Shown: positions 43,572 to 54,412 of the stretch, piece by piece | Numbering within the stretch: the first letter of the stretch is position 1 | Layout: each line of letters begins with the position of its first letter | Assembly (NCBI GenBank): GCA_018873225.1 | Contig: JAEILZ010000010.1 | Location: forward strand, 248,001-312,000 | Source of the DNA: [Phialemoniopsis] sp. UDSM-2020 | Taxonomy: Eukaryota > Ascomycota > Sordariomycetes > Thyridiales > Thyridiaceae | DNA: 64,000 nucleotides | Direction of reading: 5' to 3' | Program-made: the position numbers and the translations under genes | Notes under the pieces: generated by a model | The model's input: only the letters and a program-made list of their open reading frames with translations | Databases searched by the model: none | What the model was told of the DNA's origin: nothing

Positions 43572-44210
43572 CTAATTCACACGATTCAGAAACATCATAA
43601 ACGTCGATATTGCCACCACCTCGTCCAGTTCCACAGAGTCGAGAAGCAACACCCAGTCCTTGGTGTACCCGTGCTTGGCCGCAAACATGGCGATCAAGAC
43701 TCGCTTCTCATCAATGAGCTTGTATAACCATCCTCTGCTCTCTTCCATATCCCAAAAGTAGGGAATTGAATCCTTGACAAATGTTTCCTCGCTTCTTCCA
43801 GGCGCAATAAGAAGGCTCTCGATGCTGTGCTCTGAGTGCGGAGAGTTCGCAGGGAATGATATGCCGCGCGTGCCCAGTTTGAGGATCGACCCAGACAGTG
43901 AGGCTAGGCTTTTGCCTGCCCGATCCGTAAAGATGAGGTCGCTCGAGTACCAGGCCTTTCGGTTGAGCACATAGATTGCGCTTTTCTTGTCTGGTGTCTT
44001 CTTCTTCCCCCATGTCTCAATTTGTGTGCGAGTCTGCTCGGGCAGGGAAGAGCCAAGGTCATTCGGGATCTCAATATCGCTGCAGTCGATCACTAGAGTC
44101 TCTTTGCCGAGGCCGAGTGCTGACTGAAGGAAAAAAATCCTGTCGGGGCGGAACTTGGCCGTGGCGTCGACTGGGAACTTGGATGGGTCGAGCCCCTTGA
44201 AAACACCCAT
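43572..44210 (-). CDS. Hypothetical protein, possibly tubby/LURP-one-like beta-barrel
   Basis: A single exon encodes 212 residues without signal peptide or membrane helix. Strand-rich segments (AIYVLNRKAWYSSDLIF, RVLIAMFAAKHGY) and a closing hydrophobic helix (ELDEVVAISTFMMFLNR) resemble tubby C-terminal-like proteins common in fungi, whose role is unknown. The match is by overall look only. It converges with the aldo-keto reductase. Confidence 0.55.
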   Translation of the reverse strand: MGVFKGLDPSKFPVDATAKFRPDRIFFLQSALGLGKETLVIDCSDIEIPNDLGSSLPEQTRTQIETWGKKKTPDKKSAIYVLNRKAWYSSDLIFTDRAGKSLASLSGSILKLGTRGISFPANSPHSEHSIESLLIAPGRSEETFVKDSIPYFWDMEESRGWLYKLIDEKRVLIAMFAAKHGYTKDWVLLLDSVELDEVVAISTFMMFLNRVN

Positions 44211-44522
44211 TGGTTACGATGGCTTTGATGGCAGGCGGGCTTGGTAATTGATGGCGTTCCATGGGTCAAGATATCGACGATTGTGCCTGAAGCTTGTGTT
44301 GGAAATACCCCTCACCTCTCAGGTGCGGCAAGATAGTTTACCCATTGGCAGCTAAATCAGATGATCATGCAATCTGTCCTAACCAGTCACAGACAACTTA
44401 CAATTCTTATCACATAGCGCAAAAATCAATGGAAACAATGTGGAATTCTCTGTTCATTCTCAGTGGCTCAAGGAAAGAGCCGCTTGAGTACAGAGGAGTG
44501 CTTTTGACAAAGACAGCCGGCG
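44211..44522. other. Intergenic, nothing recognised
   Basis: 312 bp between the hypothetical start and the epoxide hydrolase stop, both on the minus strand. No feature seen. Confidence 0.4.
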
Positions 44523-45957
44523 CTAACTCTTCTGAAGGCCAAACTCTTTGATCATATCTACCAGGTCGTTCCACAAGACCTCTGTTTGCTCTATTGGCGC
44601 GAAATGGCCGCCCTAAGTCGAATGTTAGCGCCATATCATATCAAGGTCTGGTCATCAAATGACTCTTTCCTACCTCTTCGTGGCGCCGGAACCATTTGAC
44701 AACCCCTGTACTGTCTCGCCACGCCTTGGGAGGATGAATGCTCTCTGCCTTGAACCAGGAATATCCAAGAGGGCACTGAACCCCGACCCAGCCTGACTTA
44801 GCATTTGCCCCTTCTCTGACCATGAGCCTATATATCCAGAGAGACGTGGGATAACACCCAGAGAACCAGTAGATCGACACGTTGGTGAGGATATGGTCAA
44901 GAGAAGGAGTTGTCTTTGGATCAGACCACTGCAGCCACTTCTCGCCGATCCTTTCAAACACAAACCATCAGTCCGCCTTCCAACATTGGTTAAAGGCTTG
45001 AGGAACTCACCATGCAAGAAGCGCAATAGGGCTGCTGCCTATAGCCAGTCCGCATGTTGAAGGCCGCGTCCCTTGAATTGCCCCATAGGCAGATCCAAAG
45101 GTTTGGAAAGTCATGCACCGCTGTAGGGCCTCGACCTCCTCTTCGGTGTACTTGCCGGATGCAATGTCTGCGTTGACGTCAGTGCCCTCAGGGGGCGGCA
45201 TCAGCAAGATGTTCACGTGGGTGAGTCGGCATGTCGGGTCCAGTGCAGCCATCTTTGGAGCCAACGCGCCCCCAAGGTCGGTCCCTTGAGTGACGTATCC
45301 GCCATTCTCGGCGGTGAATCCCAGCTGGTGCATCATCTCGACCAGTACCCGGGCGTTGTCTTCATAATCATAGTCTTTCTCCAAGGGAGGCCTCGACGAG
45401 AAACCAAAGCCAATCAGGTCAGGTACAATGATATGGTATGGCAATGCATCAGGGTCAGGATACAGTTTCATGATGTGTCGTAGCATTGGGAGATATTCCA
45501 CTGCGGAGCCAGGCCATCCGTGGAGGAACAGTATTGGCACAGCATCCTGGCGGGTGGAGAAGAGTGCGTTGAACCGGATGGTATACACTTTACCATCGTC
45601 GTCCTTGACATCAATGGTGAAGTGAGGCAGCGAGTTGAACTCGTGTTCCCATCGTCTCCTGTGGGTCATTCCCGTTAGATTTTGCACGACCACATTATTC
45701 GTCATCTCAGCCCATTCTACTTGCCAGTCATATTTGTGACGCCAATGGGCAACTGCCTTGATCAGCCACTCTCTAGTGACACCAAAACGGCCGTCTTCTT
45801 GCGTATTCTCCCAGATATTGTCACCTATGGTAAGGTTGTCAAGAAGTAAATGGAGTCGGGAGATTTCTCGCTCTGGGATGTCCAGCTTGTGTTGTTTGAA
45901 GTTCGCTGCTTCACCCACGAGATATGGCAACTTGCCATAATGTTCGCGTGCGGCCAT
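44523..45957 (-). CDS. Epoxide hydrolase with N-terminal EHN domain
   Basis: Three exons (45957..45011, 44950..44674, 44612..44523) give 437 residues. The N-terminal EHN domain (about 1-110) is followed by an alpha/beta hydrolase: FLHGWPGSAVEYLP is the oxyanion loop, TQGTDLGG carries the nucleophile Asp, and GGHFAPIEQ the catalytic His. The nucleophile elbow is GTDLGG rather than the usual GGDWG. The enzyme opens epoxides with water and acts on xenobiotic or secondary-metabolite epoxides. Intron 1 has an AAAG acceptor, fixed by frame. The next gene upstream encodes a membrane protein of terpenoid-cluster type. Confidence 0.87.
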
Positions 45958-46630
45958 AGTTGTCGTTTGCTTCTGTGGCTGGTCGAGAAAGATATGATTA
46001 TTGATCCCATTTACACAGCCACTTCATGCTGAAGTATGAGCTTTATATCTTTCGAAGACCGTTGCAGTACTGGCCTGTGAGTCCGAACAAAGTCTTGGAA
46101 TCCGAGCTGCGGGTCTGTGCCCGTATAAACAGACGTTTCGGGCTAGATTGAAGCTAAACTTCGTGTCCCCATGCATGTCAGATTTTCGCTTTCCTTCAGA
46201 TGTCCGTTTGGCGGCCGCTTCATATGCCTAATTAGCTCTACTGTAATTGCATATCAGCAGGTGATATGAGGCTCCTTGTGTAGTGGGGTCACTCCGGAAA
46301 CAAGACTTGTGAGGGCATATGACAAACTCCACGATTTAGGTTGTTCATCACTATTCGTGTTCCTCGATATTTCCTTAACTCAAGTTGCCAGAATTAGACG
46401 TCGACACCTAGCCAAACAGTAGTTGCGTTTTCTTGAAGGATTGCTCTATGTGCGAAGAGTTTGCTATGCGATCTATATTTGACACAACGCGTATGACCAA
46501 GGGCCAGCATTGCAGCGAGCCAACGATCATTTGAAATACTAGCTGCGGTGGGTTTTCCTCATTGCTGTTCTGCTCAGTAACATATACATCGGACAGCCGA
46601 AGTTCCTTTGTCTGTCAATGCTGACACTGC
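45958..46630. other. Intergenic, nothing recognised
   Basis: About 670 bp between the epoxide hydrolase start and the membrane protein stop, both minus. No gene found. Confidence 0.4.
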
Positions 46631-47851
46631 TTACTGCTTCTGTTTCGATGCTTGAGCCAGGACTGCTTCGTCGCGACGCTGCAGCACCATCACCAAAGCT
46701 CCAGCAGGACCTCCAATCGCAGTCCAAAGGCAGATTTCCCGGGCAAGTGTTGCAAAGTCTTTCCAAGATATAGGCTTCGAAAGCATGTGTAGCGCAACGG
46801 CCCAGATAAGGGCGGCTGCCGATCCCACGTACTGGTCGTAATGAAACCATCGATGCATCTCGGCCGGTACGGATCCCGGCGGCACATGCGCGTAGAAGGG
46901 CCCGGGTTTGAAGACACTAGAGAAGGACAGGGCTGAGGCGATGCGCTCCGGAAAGACACCAGGCCAGAGCCAGGTCGCAATCAAGACGGTATAGACAAAC
47001 ATTTGAACCGCTGCTGCGAATCTGAAACTGAATCTGTAGGTCCGGGACAAAGTACGGCGATCCTCGTCTGCACCTTGGTGTCTTGATTGTTGACTTGCAT
47101 GGTTGGGGGGCTTTGTCGTAAGGAGCAACTGACAGGCATAGACGAAATGCGGAAAGAATTGCCAGGCGGTGCAAAGCCATTGTCGAAGAAAGTCCGATGA
47201 GAATGGGTAAACAAAGAGGATCGTCGGAACGAGGTATCCAATCATAAAGCTTGGTACCAAGACTCTCACGGCAAGAGAGTTGCGGCTACGTAGCCTGTTG
47301 GCATCAACGTCTCCACTCGAGGCAGCCGAGGTGAGAAGGTGCATGCAGCCATACATTGGCATGAGGGTTGCGTAGCCGAACGACTGCATGAAGTGACACC
47401 AGTATAGCGATCTGCCACTGAGTGTCAGTGACTGAGCTAGTGAACGCTGGGCTCTAGGTGACGTCGCAACTTACAAACGCAAGACATTCCCTCTGTTTCC
47501 AGCTCTGAGACCCTCGATCATCAAGACCACAACGACTGGCACGAGTTGCCCTCCAAATTGTATGGCATAAAGAGACAGCTCTGGGGTGGAGCCATCGATG
47601 GTGTTGAGAAAGCCGTAATTAGCTAGGATCAAGGAATGGTCGATGATAGGAATGCGAAAGAACTGCCGCACAGCAGACCGTGAGGATCCAGGCAGCAGGC
47701 CGTTCGGGTCTTTGAGCCAATCCCATACTATTTGCGCGAAACCAGATCGCCAGGCTTGGCCATACATACTGTTCAGCCCAAATGCTTGGACGAGTACCAG
47801 CGCAGCTGTCGCGCCATAACGGATCGTTGGTGCTACTCGGGGACCAATCAT
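46631..47851 (-). CDS. Eight-TM membrane protein, possibly a terpene-cyclase-like (AscI-type) enzyme
   Basis: Two exons (47851..47475 and 47411..46631) give 385 residues. Eight hydrophobic helices can be counted, with short polar loops. IRYGATAALVLVQAF begins helix 1, LSLYAIQFGGQLVPVVVVLM helix 2, and LPTILFVYPF-like and WLCTAWQFFPHFVYA segments follow. Length and layout resemble polytopic proteins in fungal meroterpenoid clusters, some of which are membrane terpene cyclases such as AscI. The resemblance is recalled, not computed, and it could instead be an unrelated transporter-like protein. Its neighbour is an epoxide hydrolase, and such cyclases often start from epoxides. Confidence 0.5.
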
Positions 47852-48985
47852 TGCTTCCGATAATGTGATTTGAAGGTAGTCGGTTGTTTAGGTTTTAGAA
47901 CTAGAGTGGGATGTTGAAGGTGGTTCGAAACATCAAAAGTCCGAAAAGTCCGTGTCTGACGTGAGCGGAGTTTTGAAAACTTTGGTCTTCAGGGGTGACG
48001 GAATGGGTATGGTGCTAGTTGATGCTGACGGGAACGTGTAATTCGCTTAGCTAATTGCTCACACTGAACGCAACTCCTTCCAGGAAGCGAGAGCCTCCCT
48101 CAAGACTCAAATCCGGACTGTCCAAGAGACAAGACTGCAATTGTAGTCGTTGGCAAAGAAATTGCTCCGAACAATATGAGAAGTACGAGCCCCACATTTC
48201 GAAAAGACAGACAGGGTCTATCTTCTGGAATCTTGTGCTACGAGTTCTGGTCCGACTCAACCAACAATTTCAGAATCTAGTTGTGGTAGTCAGTCTGACA
48301 TGACTAGGTGATGAAACTGCTACGCCCAGCCTCCACAGCCCACAACCTGTCGATATTTGTAGCGTATGCCTCTTGTCAAAATATATTTTGGTTGTCCAGC
48401 ATTGAGGTCTAACATTTGATGCTCAGGAACCAAACTCATGCTCCCGCGTAGTAGTTTGTTTCATGTTCAAACCTACTCGCAGGCCATAGAAATAGAATGA
48501 AGTGACTCTTAAACTGTTCAACAACCTTGGCTGTAGGTACATAAGGCAGTGAATGCACTTGAACATCTGTCACTTGCTCAGCATTAACTTGTGCCTTGGT
48601 GAAGCTTGGCGTATATATCACATTCACCTCATTGATTTGGTTTCGCGGTCAACTTTCTTTCACTTTTGAAACTTCTATATGTGTGCCTCAGGACAGTGGC
48701 GGTTCTTCTTTTCCCCTGCGAAAGCCCCTCTTTTTGATGATTACTTCACACCCTTCCCCTCTCTGTCATCGTCGACCCTGTTCAATCAACCGACCGCCCT
48801 ATTGACGCCCCGAGTCCAGTCCATCTGCAAAATTCTCCCTGCTGGGTCTCTAACCTCTTTTCCTTCCCGCACTTCTTCCACGAAACAGTCTCGAGCGAGC
48901 TTTTCAATATGGCCCTGCAGTATGTCCTATCTTGAAACAGCAGCTGATCCCCTCCAGCGAATTAAGCCACTGACTGCAGGACAGG
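47852..48985. other. Intergenic, nothing recognised
   Basis: About 1.1 kb of divergent upstream sequence between the membrane protein and the zinc-finger paralogue. It has CT-rich stretches near 48750-48900, plausible as promoter and 5' leader. Confidence 0.4.
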
Positions 48986-49537
48986 ATGAACAACAATAAC
49001 AACCCCAACTTTTGTCCTCTATGCGCCCAAGTCTTCAACGGCCAGTTTGCCCCACACGTCCGACAGACCCATGACCAACAAGGCCGTTTGTTTTGCCAGA
49101 TCCCGGGTTGCAATTACAGTTGCAAAATTCAGCGTGTGGACGCCCTGCAGGACCACTGGTCGAGCAGGCATGACTACTACCGCCCTGGAGATCCCATGGC
49201 GTTTAGCATGTCACGGGCTCATCAACGACGGAAGTCCAAGTCACTGTTGATGAATCGGATCCGGGCCGATTTCAATGCATAGGAGGTATTGAAGGCGCGG
49301 GTTCGAAGTCTGGAGACTGACATACGGCATCTCAACCCGGCCCAGATCCCCGCACACAACATGGAAACCGAAGAATGGAATATCGACGTCGACTTGCACA
49401 GGAAGAGCAAGGAGAACCTGGCCCACACCCTATGCGGCCTGCGGGAGATGTTATACGTGGATTATGCAGGACTTGTCGCCTACATGCAACACATTGTGGA
49501 GGACCTGCAGAGACAGGCCAGCAATGAAATGCACTGA
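48986..49537 (+). pseudogene. C2H2 zinc-finger protein, copy 1, broken by in-frame TAG
   Basis: The frame from ATG 48986 encodes two C2H2-like fingers (FCPLCAQVFNGQFAPHVRQTH and FCQIPGCNYSC...DHWSSRHDYY), then SRAHQRRKSKSLLMNRIRADFNA, a TAG at 49280..49282, and continues in the same frame with KARVRSLETDIRHLNP to a stop at 49537. In the downstream paralogue the aligned residue is Trp (TGG), so one G-to-A change in a TpG context explains the stop. Up to the TAG the protein has 98 residues and keeps both fingers, so a short form could still be made. Function unknown. Confidence 0.65.
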
Positions 49538-50323
49538 GAGAGTGAAGAAGGGGAGACAACTTGGGATCGGCCAACATGTGGAGAGTGTTGGCTGGCAGAG
49601 ATTACGAGCTGGAACAGAATGGCAGGAGCAGACTGGAGGGGTTAAGTTGTGATGATGACCACGAAGTTGTCACCCGATTCTTTGTTCTCACTTCTTGTTC
49701 TATGCGTCCAGGTCTTTATCAAATGGCCTGGATGGAGAGGTTGCCTCAATGACTAGGATATGTCCAGCGGCAGAAGCTTCAATGTCAACTAGTGGTCCAA
49801 GGTAGTTAACAAGGCCCATGTACTTTATGAGCTTGAAGTGGCTCTCATATGACAAGAGAAATACCGGGAAAGCAACAGAGCATGCAGACACGGGTCCCAA
49901 TAGTGTATTGCTGGTCTCCAAAAGAATGCTCTCCGGGCCCGATCTCTCCAGGCCCGGTCTCTCCCGGCCCGGTCTCTCTTGGCCCGACCTCTTCCTGGCC
50001 CGATCTCTCCTGCGATCTCTCCTGGCCCGATTCTTGTCCTTGCTGTGTTAATGCATCCGGGTGATTGAACAAACACCGAAAGGATATCACGAAAAAGTGT
50101 CCTCCTTGTGCTTTTCACTTGCCACTCACCCTAGCTTCACCAACCCCTACACCCACCAGCCATCCAAGACAACATCAACAGAACAGCTTTCCAGTATGTT
50201 TTCCTCATCCTGTTAGGCACAATCTAGCTCATTCTCTCTTTTCTGCTTGCTTTTTTTGTTTTGCTTTTTCTATTTTTTACTCGATGGAATGGCAGCTTAC
50301 ATATATTTAGACCCAAGGGAAAC
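49538..50323. other. Spacer between the two zinc-finger paralogues
   Basis: Contains the 15-bp minisatellite 49936-50040 and a T-rich stretch (about 50240-50282) before the second copy. No gene recognised. Confidence 0.5.
49936..50040. repeat. Minisatellite, about 15-bp unit, seven degenerate copies
   Basis: Unit close to ggcccggtctctcct. Copies begin at 49936, 49951, 49966, 49981, 49997, 50012 (shortened) and 50024. Copies differ by one to several bases, so it is old or diverging. Confidence 0.9.
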
Positions 50324-50863
50324 ATGCCTGCGACCTGTCCTTGGTGCGGCCAGGTCGTCGAGCGCTCATTCAGCGCGCATGTCCACCAGAATCACGACCA
50401 GGGAGGGCGCCTATTCTGTCATTTCCCCGGCTGCAATTACAACTACAGAATTGAACGCGTTGACGCGATGATGGATCACTGGTCGAGAAAGCACGACTAC
50501 TACTATCCCGGCGATCCCATGGCCTACAGTGTCTCCCGTGCGCACCACCAGAGGAAAGCAAAGCCGCTCCTTATTGCACGCCTGCGCTCCGAATTCAACC
50601 AGTGGGAGTGGGCCAAGACCCAGGTCAGATACCTCGAGGACACCATACGCTTTTATGATCCCACGTTCGTCTTCAGGCATGGGTTGGAGATCCATCCGTG
50701 GCAGCTCGGTGCGGATCTCGATAAGGATAGCCGACGGGACCTTGCAGAGACGCTTTGTTTCGTGCGCGAGTGGCTCCTGGAGGACTATGTCGGACTTGTC
50801 GACTATTACAATGCGGTGTTGCGGTATTTGAGAGGACGGGGAGGACTCGATCAGCAAGAGTAA
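50324..50863 (+). CDS. C2H2 zinc-finger protein, copy 2 (intact paralogue)
   Basis: A single exon encodes 179 residues. Finger 1 is CPWCGQVVERSFSAHVHQNH; finger 2 is FCHFPGCNYNYRIER...DHWSRKHDYY. Both have C2H2 spacing, though the second is longer than classical fingers. PGDPMAYSVSRAHHQRKAK follows, then a helical C-terminal part (QVRYLEDTIRFYDP, LAETLCFVREWLLEDY). The protein is clearly similar along its length to the broken copy 1.3 kb upstream, so they are a tandem duplication. DNA or RNA binding is possible, but no target can be named. The start at 50324 aligns with the copy 1 start. Confidence 0.7.
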   Translation: MPATCPWCGQVVERSFSAHVHQNHDQGGRLFCHFPGCNYNYRIERVDAMMDHWSRKHDYYYPGDPMAYSVSRAHHQRKAKPLLIARLRSEFNQWEWAKTQVRYLEDTIRFYDPTFVFRHGLEIHPWQLGADLDKDSRRDLAETLCFVREWLLEDYVGLVDYYNAVLRYLRGRGGLDQQE

Positions 50864-51111
50864 AGCGGGGATGGTGGTGTTTGTTGTCGCCCTAATTGTG
50901 GCATCAGCCAGCGAGGATCGGGGTCATGGAAGACCATACATGTTTGGGAGTCAAGTCAAAAGGAGAAGAGTGTACGATAATCACCGGCAGAGAAGCAGAA
51001 ATGGTATAGCAACCATCATACACGTGGCTCGAGATCGCATGTTGCAGTGCGCGTGGTCCACCCGGGTGAGTGACAAGATACTGTCGTGCACTGACTAATA
51101 TAAACTGTTCT

Positions 51112-52239
51112 TTACTGATATGTAGCGACAGGCTGACCAAGGACATCCAGACGAGGGGTAATTCCGAGGCCAGGTGCAGTAGGGGCGGTGATCCCGCCAT
51201 CTCGTACGGCAAAGTCGCCGTCAGCCAATCTCTTTGTCACCATGTCAGGAGAGCCAAGGATGCATCTTAGGTTCTTTGCCGGTACAGTCTGTGCGAGATG
51301 AACAATAGCGGCCAGTGCGATCTCCGACCCAACAGTGTCTTGCACGCTGAACGTCAACCCAGCAGCGATGCAGATGTCTCGCTGGCGACGGCCAGCAGTA
51401 AGGCCGCCGTTCTTGGAGATCTTGAAACCGATGCCCTCCGCGGCATCGTCGGCGATGATCGATATGACGGACGCATCAGTCGTCGCGAGCTCGTCAAAGA
51501 TGATAGGAATGTCTGTCCTGCGCCGGACAGAGTTGCATTCTCGTGCTGTAGGGCACGGGGCCTCAAGGACAAAGTCCAGACCGGGAGGAAGCAGACGAAG
51601 CATGCGCAGGGTAGTCTCTGGCGTCATGCCACAGTTGGCATCGACGAGGAAGAACTCGCCGGGTTTCTTGTCGGCAAGAGATGCCGCGATGCGGTCAGCG
51701 TCGAGTTGTGGGTCGTCGCCGACCTTGACCGAGTGGCCCAGGTAGCCCTTCTTTCGATGAACTTCGACGCGAGCTCTCATTTCTTCGGGGGTGCCCACGT
51801 AGATGGAAGAGATCAACGGGAGCTTGACGTTGGTGCGACCGCCGAGGAGCTCGCAGACGGGAAGGCCCGCCCACTTGCCAAAGATGTCCCAGCACGCGAC
51901 ATCGATCGGGGTCTTGGCGTGCAAGTGGCCGATCAGGTTGTCGTCCATAACCTCGTTGATACGGTCGACCCTTCGAGGGTCCAGTCCAATCAGATGTGGT
52001 GCAAGCTCCTGGATGCCGGCACGGACGCCTAGGCCATGGGAAGCCGCATATGTCGTTCCGAAGGGCGTGCTCTCGCCCCAGCCCTCGATGCCCGTGTTGG
52101 TAGTGATGCGGACGATGGTGGCGTCGAAGCTGCGGTATTCGCGGCCGCCAGACAGCAGGTAGACGCCGCCGGAGTACGGCAGGTCGACCTGGAAGACATC
52201 AATCTTTGCGATCTTCAACTCGGACATGATGGGCGACAT
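51112..52239 (-). CDS. Enolase-superfamily dehydratase (mandelate racemase/muconate cycloisomerase type)
   Basis: A single exon encodes 375 residues. IEGWGESTPFG ends the capping domain and DVACWDIFGKWAGLPVCELLGG is the superfamily signature. The barrel carries GHSVKVG (Lys base), LVDANCG (Asp), VLEAPC (Glu), IIFDELA (Asp/Glu) and FKISKNGGL (second Lys), so metal ligands and bases look complete. The overall pattern recalls the cis-3-hydroxy-L-proline dehydratase subgroup, but a sugar-acid dehydratase cannot be excluded. It would act in the cytosol with magnesium. It lies about 8 kb from the sugar cluster and could supply a dehydration step. Confidence 0.82.
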   Translation of the reverse strand: MSPIMSELKIAKIDVFQVDLPYSGGVYLLSGGREYRSFDATIVRITTNTGIEGWGESTPFGTTYAASHGLGVRAGIQELAPHLIGLDPRRVDRINEVMDDNLIGHLHAKTPIDVACWDIFGKWAGLPVCELLGGRTNVKLPLISSIYVGTPEEMRARVEVHRKKGYLGHSVKVGDDPQLDADRIAASLADKKPGEFFLVDANCGMTPETTLRMLRLLPPGLDFVLEAPCPTARECNSVRRRTDIPIIFDELATTDASVISIIADDAAEGIGFKISKNGGLTAGRRQRDICIAAGLTFSVQDTVGSEIALAAIVHLAQTVPAKNLRCILGSPDMVTKRLADGDFAVRDGGITAPTAPGLGITPRLDVLGQPVATYQ

Positions 52240-53301
52240 GAAGACAGGGGTTCTAGGGTTATGTTTGCAAAGAGTGGTTGTTGAGGAGAAGTCCCAAGCG
52301 TTCCTGTAAGATCACAACTCAACCTCTCTTTATAAGCACCGAGGCGAATGTCGTTGGAAGTCCGTTTTGTTGAAAAAGAGAATTCTCATGAGCACTTTTT
52401 GTTGCTCTCTTCACGTGGTGAACATGCTCCCCGACTCCCCCGAATACCTGCATTCCCCACAACTCCGGTGTCCTCACTCTAGCTTCTACCTCAAGGGGCG
52501 GAGGTGAACTGAACTGCTTGCATTCATACGTCCGGGCCAACCGTCTGTAGAGATTGTAGGCATGGAGAACACGGGCGGTCGTTTTACTTGTTGCTTTTCT
52601 CCATCTTCATCGCCATGTATTTCCTGATGTGGCTTAACCAAGTACGGGGCAACCAATCCGCTCCATAGATCTTCGGGGGGGCGATCCTAGCGTGTTTACT
52701 AAGCCCAGACCAAGTAATTTCCATGAGAGCAACCCCAAACTTCTTGCCTCTACCCCGCACCATTTGCATCTTGTCTTGTCTGGTTTGAGATGATCCAGAG
52801 TGCTTACCAATTGTTCAAAGAAATGTGCTTTATTAAGCTTGAACTAGCAAGAACTATGAGTACGTGTCGGTGCTCAAGTTTGATTTGAAATGCCATGCTG
52901 CCGTTCTGCTGCAACGCTCTCTAGGGACACTTTTCTCATTTCAGAAAAATTAACGAGAACGTCAACGTCGGGTGTGCCATGCATCCATCAATCCACGAAT
53001 CGAGCAGCCCTATCTAGCCCTACCGGGGAGCAAAGCTACACTCCGGACGTTGTGTATCTACTTGCCTAGCGTGAGTTCTCCAACTTTACATCATCGGAAA
53101 GATTGGAGATGTGGGGTGGGAGCTGAGGGATTGGATGAGAACATCCTTCAAGATTAATAATTCAGTTGAAGCTGCTCTCTTTTGTCAACCAGTATTTAAC
53201 ACACACGCACACTTGGAACAGAGATTGTTTCTTCAGACCACTTCGTCAAATCAAACTGCCATACCCAAACCCGATCACAGCTCCAAGAAATCCTCGCCAG
53301 A
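52240..53301. other. Intergenic, divergent promoter region
   Basis: About 1 kb between the divergent dehydratase and MDR dehydrogenase starts. No gene recognised; the right end has a cacacacgcacac stretch. Confidence 0.4.
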
Positions 53302-54412
53302 ATGTCCAACAGCCTCCCCACACATCGCCGCGCCTGGCGCCGGACAGACGACTACACCCCGGGCACAGCCAAGGTGAAGCTCGTCACCGAGCCCCTGCCG
53401 CTCCCATTAGAGCCCACGCAATGCCTCATCAAGGTCCACGCCGCAGCGCTCAACTACCGCGACGCCAACATCGCCAATGGCGGCAACCCGTGGCCCGTGA
53501 TACCCAATGGTGTGCTCGGCAACGACGCCGCGGGCGAGATCATCGCCGTGGGCGACAAGGTCAAGACCCTGGTCGTGGGCGACCGCGTGGCTCCCATCAC
53601 GGATACGCAGTTCATCACTGGACGAGAGCCCGGCCGGTCGTGGCTGGCGGCGAACGAGGACGGCGTGCTGGCGGATTACTTAGTCTTTGACCAGGAGCTG
53701 CTGGCGAGGTTGCCTGCTCATCTAGACTGGGTCAACTGCAGTATCCTTCCTTGCGCGGGCACGACTGCCTGGTCTGCAGTCAAGGGTCTTACTATCGGAC
53801 AGAGCGTCCTGATTCAAGGTTCGGCATCTCCTTCCGCACTAAATCATAGAGCAATGCGCTGACTGATGTGCACTGGCAGGTACTGGCGGCGTCGCAACCT
53901 TTGCCATCAAGTTGGCCGTCGCTTCCGGAGTCAGGATCATCCTGACTTCCTCCAGCCAAGCCAAGATCAAGGGAATTCAGGACAAGTTTCCCAACGACCC
54001 GATCGACGGTGTTCTCTACAGCAACCCGGAATGGCATGAGGAGGTGCTCAAGCTCACCAACGGCGTCGGCGTGGACCTGGTCGTCGAAAACGGCGGCGCG
54101 AGCTCCCTGGTGCAGAGCATGTTGTGCACGCGCCGCGGAGGCATCGTCAGCCAGGTCGGGTACCTCAGCGGGCAGGACGCGACGAACCTCAAGGACTTCA
54201 TCCCCAACCTGATCGACCGGAGGGTGAATGTCCGCGGCATCAACGCTGGCTCTCGCTACGACCTGGAGGATCTGTCTGCTGCTGTATCTGCGGCCAAGAT
54301 TACCTTTGACGACATCATCGACCGGGTGTATGATTTTGGAGAAGCGGAGGAAGCTTTGCAGTTCTTATGGGAGGGGAAGCAGGTTGGCAAGCTTGTTCTT
54401 CGCATTCAGTAA
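53302..54412 (+). CDS. Medium-chain (MDR) alcohol dehydrogenase/quinone oxidoreductase-like
   Basis: Two exons (53302..53818 and 53880..54412) give 349 residues. ALNYRDANIANGG, GNDAAGEIIAVGDKV and VVGDRVAPI belong to the GroES-like half. AGTTAWSAVKGLTIGQSVLI and QGTGGVATFAIKLA (split by the intron) form the NAD(P)-binding half. The catalytic-zinc Cys of classical alcohol dehydrogenases is replaced (ALNYRD), so it groups with zinc-free quinone oxidoreductase-like enzymes. It probably uses NADPH in the cytosol. Substrate unknown. Confidence 0.87.

Noticed and set aside
52584..52769. 61-residue minus-strand ORF upstream of the dehydratase
   Set aside because: Short, no signal peptide, no motif, and not supported by context.
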